A DNA stretch of 64,000 bases from Pseudomonadota bacterium (GCA_963205115.1 CAUJHV010000070.1:62001-126000); one strand, 5' to 3'. Positions 1 through 8,679 are shown, counted from the stretch's first letter. Notes: generated by a model from the letters alone, not told the origin. A program made the numbers and translations.

Positions 1-120
1 GATCAAACCGAATCCCTCGAAGCCAAGCTGCCTGACGAAAACAGGAGTCGACAGAATGATCGAGGCGCCAGCCCAGGCCGCGCCCAGGAAGTTGATGAGA
101 ACGTTTTTCGGGACCGGCAA
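1..120 (-). CDS. Wzx-type polysaccharide flippase, N-terminal fragment (cut by window edge)
   Basis: Reading the minus strand gives 40 residues without a stop to the window edge. They start with LPVPKNVLINFLGAAW and run into STPVFVRQLGFEGFGLI. The pattern (Asn-rich start, first membrane helix, then Leu-Gly-x-Glu-x-Phe-Gly-Leu) is the typical beginning of Wzx/RfbX flippases, which move lipid-linked repeat units across the inner membrane. An in-frame stop lies just upstream. The only sensible start I see is a TTG at 120, without a clear ribosome binding site, so the exact start is uncertain. It diverges from the sugar-nucleotide genes at 288. Most of the gene lies outside the window. Confidence 0.55.
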   Translation of the reverse strand, partial: MPVPKNVLINFLGAAWAGASIILSTPVFVRQLGFEGFGLI

Positions 121-287
121 GTTGTCGAGGTACGGGAAGCAGGAAACGGCTGGCTACAAACTCTCCGCCCCGTTCAGCCGTACCAGGAAGGAGGGGCTCG
201 ATAATACGGCGCTGGAGGCGCCGTCACGTCGCCGAAAAGCGGGTCGAGTACCTCTCAGGCCCGTCATATCCAGGAGGGTTCTTCAAC

Positions 288-1163
288 ATGCCAGCCGTGC
301 AAGCGTCGCGTGTGCTCATCCTTGGCGCCTCGGGCATGCTGGGTCATGCGGTGCTGAGATTTTTCAGTCAGAGCGAGGGCTTCGAGTGTTGGGGGTCTGC
401 ACGATCCCTCGCCGCGGTCCGTGCGCTGCCAGCTGAGTTGCAGGCTCGGATCGTTCCCGGTGTCGATGTCGAGAACCCAGACAGTCTGGCGCGTCTGCTG
501 CTCAAGACAAGACCGGCCGTCGTCATCAACTGCATTGGGCTCGTGAAGCAACTCGCTGAAGCGGACGATCCGCTGACGGCTTTGCCGATCAATGCGCTCC
601 TGCCGCACCGGCTCGTCCAGTTGTGCGGGTTGGCTGGCGCCCGGCTGGTGCACGTCAGCACGGATTGCGTGTTCAGCGGCTCCAAGGGCATGTATGGCGA
701 GGCCGACGCCTCGGACGCCAAAGACCTCTATGGCAGGAGCAAATATCTCGGTGAAGTCGATGCACAACACGCCGTGACGCTGCGCACATCGATCATCGGG
801 CACGAACTGGGGTCCTCGGCACACGGACTGGTCGGCTGGTTCTTGGCTCAGACAGGTGAGGTAAGGGGCTTTACCCGGGCCATCTTCAGCGGTTTGCCGA
901 CCGTTGAGCTTGCCCGCGTCATCCGCGACTTCGTCATCCCCCACCCGGACTTGCGCGGCACGTACCACGTATCGGCGGAGCCCATCGACAAGCATGCGCT
1001 CTTGAAGCTGGTCGCACGGACCTACGGCAAATCGATCGAGATCACGCCCGACGACCGCCTGGTCATCGATCGATCTCTCGACTCGTCTCGTTTTCGCAGC
1101 GCCACCGGCTACACCCCGCCGGACTGGCCGGAGCTCGTGCGTCGCATGCATGCGTTTGCTTGA
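288..1163 (+). CDS. RmlD-like NAD(P)-dependent sugar-nucleotide reductase (QnlA/WbvR-like)
   Basis: A 291-residue short-chain dehydrogenase of the dTDP-4-dehydrorhamnose reductase type. The N-terminal Rossmann motif GASGMLG spans residues 13-19, a STDCVFSG strand follows, and the catalytic Tyr148 and Lys152 lie in YGRSK. A strong AGGAGG box lies ten bases before the ATG. It is first in a three-gene plus-strand unit with FnlA-like and FnlC-like genes. In the known L-FucNAc pathway the reductase is CapF/WbjC, which carries an extra C-terminal cupin domain of about 100 residues. That domain is absent here and the Rossmann part looks like RmlD. This fits the alternative reductase of the L-QuiNAc pathway (inference from family knowledge). 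The stereochemistry of the product cannot be read from sequence. Confidence 0.8.
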   Translation: MPAVQASRVLILGASGMLGHAVLRFFSQSEGFECWGSARSLAAVRALPAELQARIVPGVDVENPDSLARLLLKTRPAVVINCIGLVKQLAEADDPLTALPINALLPHRLVQLCGLAGARLVHVSTDCVFSGSKGMYGEADASDAKDLYGRSKYLGEVDAQHAVTLRTSIIGHELGSSAHGLVGWFLAQTGEVRGFTRAIFSGLPTVELARVIRDFVIPHPDLRGTYHVSAEPIDKHALLKLVARTYGKSIEITPDDRLVIDRSLDSSRFRSATGYTPPDWPELVRRMHAFA

Positions 1164-1211
1164 ACGCTCGCTCCATCCCTCGGTCTCCATTTCTCTCAGG
1201 ACGCACTCTCG

Positions 1212-2222
1212 ATGTTCAAGGACAAGGTATTGCTCATCACCGGCGGGACAGGCTCGTTTGGCAACGCAGTGCTCCAGCGCTTCCTGCACTCGGATCTGGC
1301 CGAGGTGCGGATCTTCAGCCGAGACGAGAAGAAGCAGGAGGACATGCGCATCCGCTTGAAGTCGGAGAAGGTCAAGTTCTACATCGGCGATGTGCGGCAG
1401 TACGAGAGCGTGTACGACGCACTGACCGGGGTGGACTATGTCTTTCACGCCGCCGCGCTCAAGCAGGTTCCGTCGTGCGAGTTCTATCCGATGGAGGCCG
1501 TGCGCACCAATGTGGTGGGAGCCGAAAACGTGATCCGCGCGAGTATTGCGCGTGGCGTCAGTCGCTGCGTCGTCCTGAGCACGGACAAGGCGGTGTATCC
1601 AATCAACGCCATGGGAATGTCCAAGGCGATGATGGAAAAGGTGATGGTCGCGCACTCCCGGCAGTGCGATCCCACCAAGACCGTACTCTCGGCCACACGC
1701 TACGGAAACGTCATGGCATCCCGAGGCTCGGTCATTCCCTTGTTCCTGCAACAGATCGCAGAGGGGCGCCCGGTGACCATCACCGACCCTCGCATGACAC
1801 GTTTTCTCATGTCGCTCGAAGAGTCGGTCGACCTCGTGCTCTATGCCTTCGGCCACGCGCGGCCGGGCGACATCTTCGTTCAGAAGGCTCCTGCGTCGAC
1901 CGTGGGTGACTTGGCTCAGGCACTGCTGGAATTGACCCGCAGCCGCAGCGAGATCAAGGTCATAGGCACGCGTCACGGCGAGAAGCTGTTCGAGTCGCTG
2001 ATCTCTCGCGAAGAGATGGGGCGTGCGGAGGACCTGGACGCCTACTACCGGATTCCGGCCGACTCGCGCGACCTGAACTACGACAAGTACTTCATCGAGG
2101 GAGAGACGGCCATCTCAGCGCTCGAAGATTACACGTCCCACAACACGCATCGGCTGGACATCGAAGGCGTCAAGGCATTGCTCATGAAACTCGACATCGT
2201 GCGCGAGGCGCTGAATGCTTAA
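1212..2222 (+). CDS. fnlA: UDP-GlcNAc 4,6-dehydratase/5-epimerase, FnlA/WbjB/CapE family
   Basis: A 336-residue extended SDR enzyme starting with MFKDKVLLITGGTGSFG, the NAD-binding glycine motif. The catalytic set Ser123, Met134 and Lys138 (STDKAVYP, then MGMSK) is the Met-for-Tyr version found in inverting UDP-GlcNAc dehydratases of the CapE/WbjB type. These proteins remove water and epimerise UDP-GlcNAc to 4-keto-6-deoxy-L-sugar intermediates. Length matches the family, which is short and soluble, unlike the membrane-bound WbpM type encoded at 8680. It lies 48 bases after the RmlD-like reductase, and its last 8 bases overlap the FnlC-like gene, so the three are surely cotranscribed. The symbol is by family similarity. 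Confidence 0.88.
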   Translation: MFKDKVLLITGGTGSFGNAVLQRFLHSDLAEVRIFSRDEKKQEDMRIRLKSEKVKFYIGDVRQYESVYDALTGVDYVFHAAALKQVPSCEFYPMEAVRTNVVGAENVIRASIARGVSRCVVLSTDKAVYPINAMGMSKAMMEKVMVAHSRQCDPTKTVLSATRYGNVMASRGSVIPLFLQQIAEGRPVTITDPRMTRFLMSLEESVDLVLYAFGHARPGDIFVQKAPASTVGDLAQALLELTRSRSEIKVIGTRHGEKLFESLISREEMGRAEDLDAYYRIPADSRDLNYDKYFIEGETAISALEDYTSHNTHRLDIEGVKALLMKLDIVREALNA

Positions 2223-3336
2223 GGTCATGACCATCGTCGGGACCAGGCCCGAAATCATCCGCCTCTCACGCGTGATCGAGCGCCTGGACCGGCACTGCAG
2301 CCATGTACTCGTCCACACGGGTCAGAACTACGACTACGAACTCAACGAAGTCTTCTTCAGCGATCTGGGAATCCGCCGCCCCGACCACTTCCTCGAAGCG
2401 GCGGGCGCAACGGCCGCCGAGACGATCGGAAACGTCATCATCGCTGCCGATCGGATCCTCGCGGAACACAAGCCGGACGCGATCCTGCTGCTGGGCGACA
2501 CCAACAGTTGTCTGGCCGCCATCTCTGCCAAGCGGCACAAGGTGCCGATCTTTCACATGGAGGCGGGCAATCGTTGTTTCGACTTCCGCGTGCCCGAAGA
2601 GATCAACCGGCGCATCGTGGATCACATTTCCGACATCAATCTCACCTACAGCGCCATCGCGCGCGACTACTTGCTTCGCGAGGGTCTTCCGCCAGACCAG
2701 GTGATCAAGACCGGCAGTCCGATGCGGGAAGTCCTTCAGCATCATTCCGCGCGCATCGATGCGTCAGACGTGCTGGCCAGGCTGGGTCTGTCCGAGCATC
2801 GCTATTTCGTCGTCAGCGCACATCGGGAGGAGAACGTCGATTCGCCTGAGAGACTGCAGCTTCTGTTCGATCTCCTGAACACGCTCGCAGAACGTTTCGG
2901 CGAGCCCATCGTCGTTTCCACGCATCCTCGGACGCGCAAGCGCATGGATGCGCTCGGGTTGACCGCCCATCCGCTGGTTGCTTTCCACAAGCCTTTTGGC
3001 TTCCTCGACTACATCAAGCTGCAGACCTGCGCCCGGGCCACTTTGTCGGACAGCGGAACCATCACCGAGGAATCGTCCATCATGAACTTTCCGGCGCTGA
3101 ACCTGCGCGAGGTTCACGAACGCCCGGAGGGATTCGAAGAAGCCGCAGTCATGTTCGTCGGACTGGACATCGAACGGGTGCTGCAAGGACTGGCCATACT
3201 GCAGGAACAGCCGCGGGGCAAGACCAGGCTGCTTCAGTTGGTCGACGACTATGCGGCGGAGAATGTCTCCGACAAGGTGCTGCGGATCATCTTCAGTTAT
3301 ACCGACTTCGTCAGGCGACGCACTTGGCACGCCTAG
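2215..3336 (+). CDS. UDP-N-acetyl-L-sugar 2-epimerase, FnlC/WbjD/QnlB family
   Basis: A 373-residue enzyme of the non-hydrolysing UDP-GlcNAc 2-epimerase fold (GT-B-like). Visible marks are TIVGTRPEIIR at residues 6-16, the HTGQNYD segment, HMEAGNRCFD, and a C-terminal SDSGTITEESS nucleotide-binding stretch. In the L-FucNAc and L-QuiNAc pathways this enzyme inverts C-2 as the last step. The ATG overlaps the end of the FnlA-like gene by 8 bases, which suggests translational coupling. A large inverted repeat follows at 3368-3414. WecB-type UDP-ManNAc formation is the main alternative, but the HMEAGNRCFD form and the FnlA partner favour the L-sugar pathway. Confidence 0.85.
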   Translation: MLKVMTIVGTRPEIIRLSRVIERLDRHCSHVLVHTGQNYDYELNEVFFSDLGIRRPDHFLEAAGATAAETIGNVIIAADRILAEHKPDAILLLGDTNSCLAAISAKRHKVPIFHMEAGNRCFDFRVPEEINRRIVDHISDINLTYSAIARDYLLREGLPPDQVIKTGSPMREVLQHHSARIDASDVLARLGLSEHRYFVVSAHREENVDSPERLQLLFDLLNTLAERFGEPIVVSTHPRTRKRMDALGLTAHPLVAFHKPFGFLDYIKLQTCARATLSDSGTITEESSIMNFPALNLREVHERPEGFEEAAVMFVGLDIERVLQGLAILQEQPRGKTRLLQLVDDYAAENVSDKVLRIIFSYTDFVRRRTWHA

Positions 3337-3367
3337 ATCGGGCCAGCGCCTCGTCGCCTCAGAAGGT

Positions 3368-3414
3368 GTGACTGAATCCGGCGCGGCCGAGCAGACCACG
3401 CCGGATTCACTCAC
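3368..3414. terminator. Inverted repeat between convergent genes, probable bidirectional terminator
   Basis: Bases 3368-3383 and 3399-3414 form a 16-base stem with a single mismatch and a 15-base loop. It sits in the 85-base gap between the convergent FnlC-like and gmd genes. There is no long T run on either side, so termination by this hairpin is inferred from position and stem strength. Confidence 0.6.
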
Positions 3415-3421
3415 GCCATCC

Positions 3422-4399
3422 TCACGCGGCGCGGGACCCGTTCGATGCGGCTTCGCACAGCGCTGCCACGACATCATCGACATCCAGCGTCGACTTCCAC
3501 CCGATCACCCGCTCGGCACGTGCCGGATTGGCGGCGCCGAATCGGATATCCGATGGGCGCAGCAATTTCTCGTCGCTGCTGACGTGGGCAGTCCAGTCAA
3601 GGCCGAAATGGCTGAAGGCCCGCTCGACGAAGTAGCGCAGTGAGACGGTACGGCCGGTCGCGATGACGAGGTCCTCGGGAGCCGGCTGCTGGACCATCCT
3701 CCACATCGCCTCGACATACTCGGGTGCCCAGCCCCAGTCGCGGTGAACATCCAAATTGCCGAGTTCCAGACGCTCGCCGCTTCCGGCGGCGATGCGCGCG
3801 GCCGCACGCACGATCTTCTGTGTGACGAACCGCTCCAGCCTCAATGGCGATTCGTGGTTGAACAGGATGCCTGTGCATGCATGCATGCGGTATGCATCGC
3901 GGTAGTTGGCCACGAGGTTGTGCGCACAGGCCTTGGCAACGGCGTACGGGCTGCGTGGTCGAAATGGAGAAGATTCGTCCGCCGGCACCTCGCCCGTGTC
4001 GCCGAAGCATTCGCTCGATCCTGCGTGGTACAGGCGGATGGGGCGATCCACGAAGCGGATGGCCTCCAACACGTTCAATGTGCCGATGGCAATGCTCTCG
4101 ATGGTCTCCACCGGCTGCTCGAACGACAGGCCGACAGAAGTCTGTCCGGCGAGGTGATAGATCTCGTCGGGTGAATGACGCCTGACAGTCTGCAGAACAC
4201 TGCGAAAGTCGGTCAATGCCATCGACACAATCTGCACCGATGTCTCAATGCCGAGTCGGGACAGGTTCGAACGATTGGCGAGCGTCTCATCCCGCGATGT
4301 GCCGACGACGGCATAGCCCTTGGACAGCAGGAACTTCGACAGGTAGGCGGCATCCTGACCGCCAATCCCAAGAACAAGAGCACGCTTCCGAGGGTTCAT
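3422..4399 (-). CDS. gmd: GDP-mannose 4,6-dehydratase
   Basis: A 325-residue SDR enzyme converting GDP-D-mannose to GDP-4-keto-6-deoxy-D-mannose. The NADP-binding loop GIGGQDAAYL is at residues 11-20, GSSECFG carries the catalytic Ser and Glu (about 127-133), and Tyr152/Lys156 lie in YAVAK. The family signatures LFNHESPLR and GNLDVHRDWGWAPEYVEAMW are both present and specific for Gmd. An AGGAT box precedes the ATG. It lies 160 bases downstream of the WecD-like gene on the same strand. No enzyme that would finish GDP-L-fucose or GDP-D-rhamnose is in the window; the DegT aminotransferase at 6219 could in principle make GDP-perosamine. Confidence 0.93.
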   Translation of the reverse strand: MNPRKRALVLGIGGQDAAYLSKFLLSKGYAVVGTSRDETLANRSNLSRLGIETSVQIVSMALTDFRSVLQTVRRHSPDEIYHLAGQTSVGLSFEQPVETIESIAIGTLNVLEAIRFVDRPIRLYHAGSSECFGDTGEVPADESSPFRPRSPYAVAKACAHNLVANYRDAYRMHACTGILFNHESPLRLERFVTQKIVRAAARIAAGSGERLELGNLDVHRDWGWAPEYVEAMWRMVQQPAPEDLVIATGRTVSLRYFVERAFSHFGLDWTAHVSSDEKLLRPSDIRFGAANPARAERVIGWKSTLDVDDVVAALCEAASNGSRAA

Positions 4400-4559
4400 C
4401 GTCGCAAGATCCTACAAGTACACATGCGCGTCTGTCTGCGTCCGAGGCGCGTTGCACCGGCTGTACCGGCGCTGTCCGCATTCGGCCTATGGTTGACACC
4501 GATGCGTGCGGAGCCTGCCATTCCTGGCTCGAGTTCCTGATGGCCCACGCGTGCCGGGT

Positions 4560-5357
4560 TCATCGGCCGCGTCCGAGGGTCTCGCGCACGCGCTCGGACG
4601 ACGCGGTGCCGTCCTCCGAGCACGACGCCATTTGCAGCGGTCTGGCAAATCCCAGTTCGAAGCGGATCACGCGGAAGCCGCACGATTGGTACAAGGCCAG
4701 TGCAGAGGCGTTGGCCGCTTGCGTTCCCACGGTGATCTGCCGCGCAGCATCGCGGTAGTGCGAGACCATCGCTTGCGTCAACGCGCGCCCCAAGCCCATG
4801 CCCTGGCAACGCCGGTCCACGGCAATGAGGTCGATGACGGCCGTGCGCTCCGCCGGTCGCCACAGGCTCGACAGGTAGCCCACGGCGATACCGTTCACGC
4901 GAGCTACCCAGGTCCTGTCGGCCCGTCCGTTCAGGTTGTTGTAGACCCAGGCCGCCACGACGCGATCGGCTGCCCCGGCCGGCATCCACGGGTCGCGGGC
5001 ATAACGGGTCAGTTCGAACGCGCCCACGCTGAGCGCTTGGATGGCCGCATGGTCTTCCGCGTGGCACGGCCCGACTCGAGGGTCGGGTTCCCAGGACCCT
5101 CGATCGTCGCTGGCCAGCGTCACGAGGCTGTCGACGCAGCGAAAGCCCGCATCTTCCAGCGCAACGATCGCGGTGACATGGCCTGGCGGCACCCGTACCG
5201 AGGCGTGATTCCAGCCCTCTGCCGATCGATCTCGAACCCACTGCGGCAGTGCACCGCCAACGCACTCGGCGTCTCGCCAGCCCGTGATCGTCAGCATCGA
5301 CAGGCCCACGGCCGCGGAATCGAAATCGTTGTGGCGCCAATGCACCGGCTCGGTCAC
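4560..5357 (-). CDS. WecD-like GNAT N-acyltransferase for an amino-sugar nucleotide
   Basis: About 265 residues from a GTG start whose bases overlap the stop of the sugar transferase (GTGA), with AAGGGAG just upstream. That is why this start is chosen over a longer open frame. The C-terminal half is a GNAT fold: strand IDLIAVDRRCQGMGLGRAL contains the acetyl-CoA loop Q-x-x-G-x-G, and NASALALYQSCGF is the usual GNAT end. The N-terminal part (W-R-H-N-D-F-D-S, then LEDAGFR) resembles WecD/RffC, which acetylates dTDP-4-amino sugars. Its place after an aminotransferase and an initiating transferase suggests it acylates the 4-amino sugar made by the enzyme at 6219. The acyl group and nucleotide are unknown. 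Confidence 0.75.
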   Translation of the reverse strand: MTEPVHWRHNDFDSAAVGLSMLTITGWRDAECVGGALPQWVRDRSAEGWNHASVRVPPGHVTAIVALEDAGFRCVDSLVTLASDDRGSWEPDPRVGPCHAEDHAAIQALSVGAFELTRYARDPWMPAGAADRVVAAWVYNNLNGRADRTWVARVNGIAVGYLSSLWRPAERTAVIDLIAVDRRCQGMGLGRALTQAMVSHYRDAARQITVGTQAANASALALYQSCGFRVIRFELGFARPLQMASCSEDGTASSERVRETLGRGR

Positions 5358-6013
5358 GACTTTTCTCCCTTGCTCTGGTCTTGGGACACCCCATACCCGA
5401 AGGCGAGGACCGGCAATGTCAGCAGGGCGATCTTGAGGTCGAGCAGGAGGCTGTAATTCTGGATATACCAGATGTCGATCCGGATGCGCTCTTTCCACGG
5501 AATGGAGTTGCGTCCCTCGATCATGGCGAGACCCGTGATACCCGGTCTCAGGTCCAGCTTCCGTTCTTCGCCGGGGTCGTACAACTCCCTCTGGGATTCG
5601 AGATCGGGGCGTGGTCCCACGATGCTCATCTCTCGGCGGACAACGTTGATGAGCTGCGGAAGCTCATCGAGGCTGAACTTGCGCAGCAACTTGCCCAAGG
5701 GGAAGACGCGGGGATCGTCCTTTCCGGTGTAGGTGCTGCCGTCGGCGTTGCGCAGGTCGAGCGCACGGTGGTGCATCGTGCGGAACTTGTAGATCTCGAA
5801 CACCGTGCCACCCAAGCCCAGGCGCCGTTGCTTGAAGAACACCGGGCCAGGCGATGTGATCTTGATCAGCAAACCCAGCACGGCAAAAAGCGGAAGCAGC
5901 ACGATCAATGCGCCCGTTGCGCACACCAGATCAAGCCCCGCCTTGATGGCAAGTTGCAGCGCCCTGCTGCCACCGGAACCTCGCATTGCACTCTCTCGGA
6001 CAGTGTTGGTCAT
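5354..6013 (-). CDS. PglC-type initiating phosphoglycosyl transferase
   Basis: A bacterial sugar transferase (Bac_transf fold, monotopic phosphoglycosyl transferase) of about 219 residues. One N-terminal membrane segment (LVCATGALIVLLPLFAVLGL) is followed by SPGPVFFKQRRLG, YKFRTM, the catalytic Asp-Glu in SLDELPQLINV, and SIVGPRPDL. These enzymes load a sugar-1-phosphate onto undecaprenyl phosphate. The start at 6013 gives the usual family length, but its binding site is weak; a second ATG at 5986 has GAGAG upstream. The 3' end overlaps the WecD-like gene by 4 bases. Order aminotransferase, transferase, acyltransferase mirrors pglE-pglC-pglD of bacillosamine pathways (inference). Confidence 0.85.
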   Translation of the reverse strand: MTNTVRESAMRGSGGSRALQLAIKAGLDLVCATGALIVLLPLFAVLGLLIKITSPGPVFFKQRRLGLGGTVFEIYKFRTMHHRALDLRNADGSTYTGKDDPRVFPLGKLLRKFSLDELPQLINVVRREMSIVGPRPDLESQRELYDPGEERKLDLRPGITGLAMIEGRNSIPWKERIRIDIWYIQNYSLLLDLKIALLTLPVLAFGYGVSQDQSKGEKS

Positions 6014-6218
6014 GTGGGCCGATTGCTGTCGCCTCAACGTGGATTCGAACGCAGATCGGGGCGCGATGCGAAGGAACTGTCGACGCCAGGGTAGCCCGCC
6101 ATCACCCACCCGGATGCGCTCCGCCGTCTTACGCCATCCGACGAGTGACCGCAAGGTGACGGGTCTGAACCACGTGTCGGCCCGCTGGTCGGCCCTACCG
6201 AATCCCAGTGCCGGGCTA

Positions 6219-7382
6219 TCACACCGGCGCCAAGATGTCGCGTACGGCCTGGATGACGCGCGACTGATCAGCGTCGGTCATCTTGGTGTACAGAGGCAGG
6301 CTCACAGCTCCGCGATAGGCCGCATAGGCCTGCGGGAAGTCCTCTGCCTGCAGACGATACGTATCTCGCCAGTATGGGTGCAGGTGCAGCGGAATGAAGT
6401 GGACGCTGCAGCCGATGCCCCGATCTGCCATGGCCTGGATGAACGCATCACGCCCGATCGGTGCGCCCTGCTGCAACCTCAGGACGTACAGATGCCAGGC
6501 GTGCAAGTCGCCTTCACGCTCGGCACGTGGCGGCAACTCGATGGGCAGCCCCGACAGCTCTGCGTTGTACCGCAACGCCATCGCTTCCCGACGAGCATGG
6601 AAACGATTCGCTTTGCGCAACTGGTGGATGCCGATCGCGGACGCAATATCTGTGAGATTATATTTGAATCCCGGCGCGACCACCTCGTAATACCAGGCCG
6701 GTGTTTTCGACGTATATCGATCGAACGCGTCGCGGTTGATGCCGTGCAGACGCATGACCCTACAACGCTTCGCCACGGCGGGGTCCTTGCAGACCACCAT
6801 GCCACCTTCCCCGGTCGTCATGGTCTTCGTGGCATAGAAGCTGAATACGGTGACGTCGGATGCCAGCTGCCCGACCAACTGCCCGCGAAACCGTGTGGGC
6901 AGGGCATGCGCCGCATCTTCAACCACCCGCAGTCCGTGGCGACGTGCGATCGCAAGGATTGCATCCATGTCGCATGCAAGGCCAGCAAAGTGAACCGGCA
7001 ATATCGCCCGGGTCCGCGGTGTGATTGCCGCTTCGATACGGGCGGGATCCAGATTCAAGGTTCGTGGATCAATATCCACGAATACCGGATCGGCCCCCAT
7101 ATATCGAATCACCTCCGCCGACGCGGTGAAGGTATACGGGGTCGTAATCACTTCGTCACCCGCGCCAATTCCCAAGGCCTCCAACGCCAAATGCAATCCG
7201 GCGGTCGCGGAGTTCACCGAAATTGCCTCAACCTGTCCACCCAGCCACTCGGCGAACTCGCTTTCGAATTGGCGAGTCTTTGGCCCCGTGGTCACCCAGC
7301 CTGAACGGAGTGCATGCACGACCTCGGCAATCTCCTCCTCGCCGATATCAGGAAGGGCAAACGGCAAGAACGAATCATTCAT
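6219..7382 (-). CDS. DegT/DnrJ/EryC1/StrS family sugar aminotransferase
   Basis: A 387-residue PLP-dependent enzyme of the sugar 3/4-aminotransferase family. The Schiff-base Lys186 lies in FYATKTMTTGEGG, Asp156 in VEDAAH contacts the PLP ring nitrogen, and SGWVTTGPKTRQFE and PYTFTASAEVI are family landmarks. It transfers an amino group from glutamate to a 4-keto sugar nucleotide, as in PglE, ArnB or perosamine synthase. The likely keto substrate comes from the WbpM-type dehydratase (8680) or from Gmd (3422). It is the first gene of a minus-strand unit with the transferase and acyltransferase, with a gap of about 200 bases to the next start. Confidence 0.88.
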   Translation of the reverse strand: MNDSFLPFALPDIGEEEIAEVVHALRSGWVTTGPKTRQFESEFAEWLGGQVEAISVNSATAGLHLALEALGIGAGDEVITTPYTFTASAEVIRYMGADPVFVDIDPRTLNLDPARIEAAITPRTRAILPVHFAGLACDMDAILAIARRHGLRVVEDAAHALPTRFRGQLVGQLASDVTVFSFYATKTMTTGEGGMVVCKDPAVAKRCRVMRLHGINRDAFDRYTSKTPAWYYEVVAPGFKYNLTDIASAIGIHQLRKANRFHARREAMALRYNAELSGLPIELPPRAEREGDLHAWHLYVLRLQQGAPIGRDAFIQAMADRGIGCSVHFIPLHLHPYWRDTYRLQAEDFPQAYAAYRGAVSLPLYTKMTDADQSRVIQAVRDILAPV

Positions 7383-8633
7383 GGAACTGCCCAGCGCCTT
7401 CGGATGAGATAGTTTTGATCATGCGCGTCGGCAGAGCACCGCGCCTCGCGCCACCCATTCGCTCCGCTCCGGCATACGCTGCCGCTAACGGGAATCGTCG
7501 TCGACTTCGCCTGAAACAATTAGAAACTTGCATGGCGGCGAGACGCGAAGGCGATCAATGCGTCTCTTTGCCAATGGGCCTTTTGCAACCGTCAAGTGTA
7601 GCACTGTAGGTACTGCGGGTTGGAAATGCCGAGCCGCACGGGTGCGTCGAGTCGACAGTCAATCGGGTGTTGAGGTTTACATGCGGAAAACGTGCCTGAG
7701 GTATCCCTGTGGAGGGTCGATCACGTGGTGCGCAATGAATAATGGTTGACGTTTTGCATGGCCTCAGTGGCGCTTGAATGGGTACGCGTTTTGAAGGCCT
7801 TCGCGGGTAGGACGAGTCGGCGAGGTGTCAAGTGGGTACCGATTCAAGCTATCCAACCTTTCAATTCAGCATCGGACGGCACCACCCTCCGGCGCGCCAA
7901 GGGCGGTAGTGGCCGCTCGACCAAGGGTCGAAAGCCCAGATAAGATCACTGCGCGCGCAGGAGCCCCAAATGCGCCCGCGTCTCTGGGGCCAAGGCACGA
8001 TTGTTCGGATCTCGTAACAAGCGTATCGGCTGGGACACGCGCATCCTGCCTTTCGGACCTGCTGAAGGCCCCCGGCCGATGTCGAAAACAAACTCCGACT
8101 CTGACCGGTGTCAACTTGGAAACTGCGCCTGAGCTTGCCGCTCGCACCCGATGTCGGCCCAGTCGCACAGGTGGCCCCTACGCCTGGCGCACGTTCTCAG
8201 TGGACTCGATGTGACCGATTTTGGCGCGTTGTCGGTCGATGGCCAGACGCCAAAAACCCGCGGCGAGAATCGCAGCCAGTCCGCCTGCAGGCGTGTGGCC
8301 CGATGGGTCGGATACCCAACCTCCACCGTCAGAAGTCGATTGCCGCCCGTGTTTTCTCGACCCGTTGCAGGCGATCCGACAGCATCCTGAGGCGTCTGAC
8401 GCAGGGACACGAAGGCTTCGAATACGAGCCCTGCTGGCCTCGGCGCCCGTCCGGCGCTGGACTTGAATCTGTACTGCCGGCCGGCTCGCGCATCCGCGGC
8501 GGTATCAGCGTTTCGACGCGGCCAGCAGTCATCCGTCACCCAGCACGACTTTGTACTTATGGCAGCGGCTCCGCTGCGCCGCCGCATCATGAGCGGCCGC
8601 CGAGATGCGCGGCCGACGAGTTGCGTTTAGTCT
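7383..8633. other. 1.25 kb without a supportable gene; possible remnant of a mobile element
   Basis: This divergent gap between the aminotransferase (-) and the WbpM-type gene (+) has only open frames with no family motif and unbiased codon positions. Base composition up to about 7850 is less GC-rich than in the neighbours. Two imperfect copies of a motif around TGGGTAC followed by TT and AAG occur at about 7774-7795 and 7829-7849, and TGTCAA(G/C)T occurs at about 7827 and 8109. Such repeated ends recall decayed insertion-sequence termini, but no transposase fragment is recognisable. The promoters of the flanking genes must lie inside it; I could not place them with confidence. Confidence 0.4.
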
Positions 8634-8652
8634 CTTAGGGAATTGCCCTAGG
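8634..8652. promoter_or_regulatory. Dyad operator-like site before the WbpM-type gene
   Basis: CTTAGGG AATTG CCCTAGG is an interrupted palindrome with seven-base arms and one mismatch, ending 27 bases before the ATG at 8680. Position and symmetry suggest a binding site for a dimeric regulator controlling the dehydratase gene. No regulator is identified in the window. Confidence 0.4.
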
Positions 8653-8679
8653 GCGCTGCGCTGAGGGACACTCTGCGAT

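Noticed and set aside
264..1976. Open frame of 570 codons opposite the reductase and fnlA genes
   Set aside because: Antisense to two genes with clear motifs; no domain seen.
7825..8590. Open frames of 129 (+) and 159 (-) codons in the gene-free stretch
   Set aside because: No recognisable domain, no ribosome site and no codon-position bias; they overlap each other on opposite strands.
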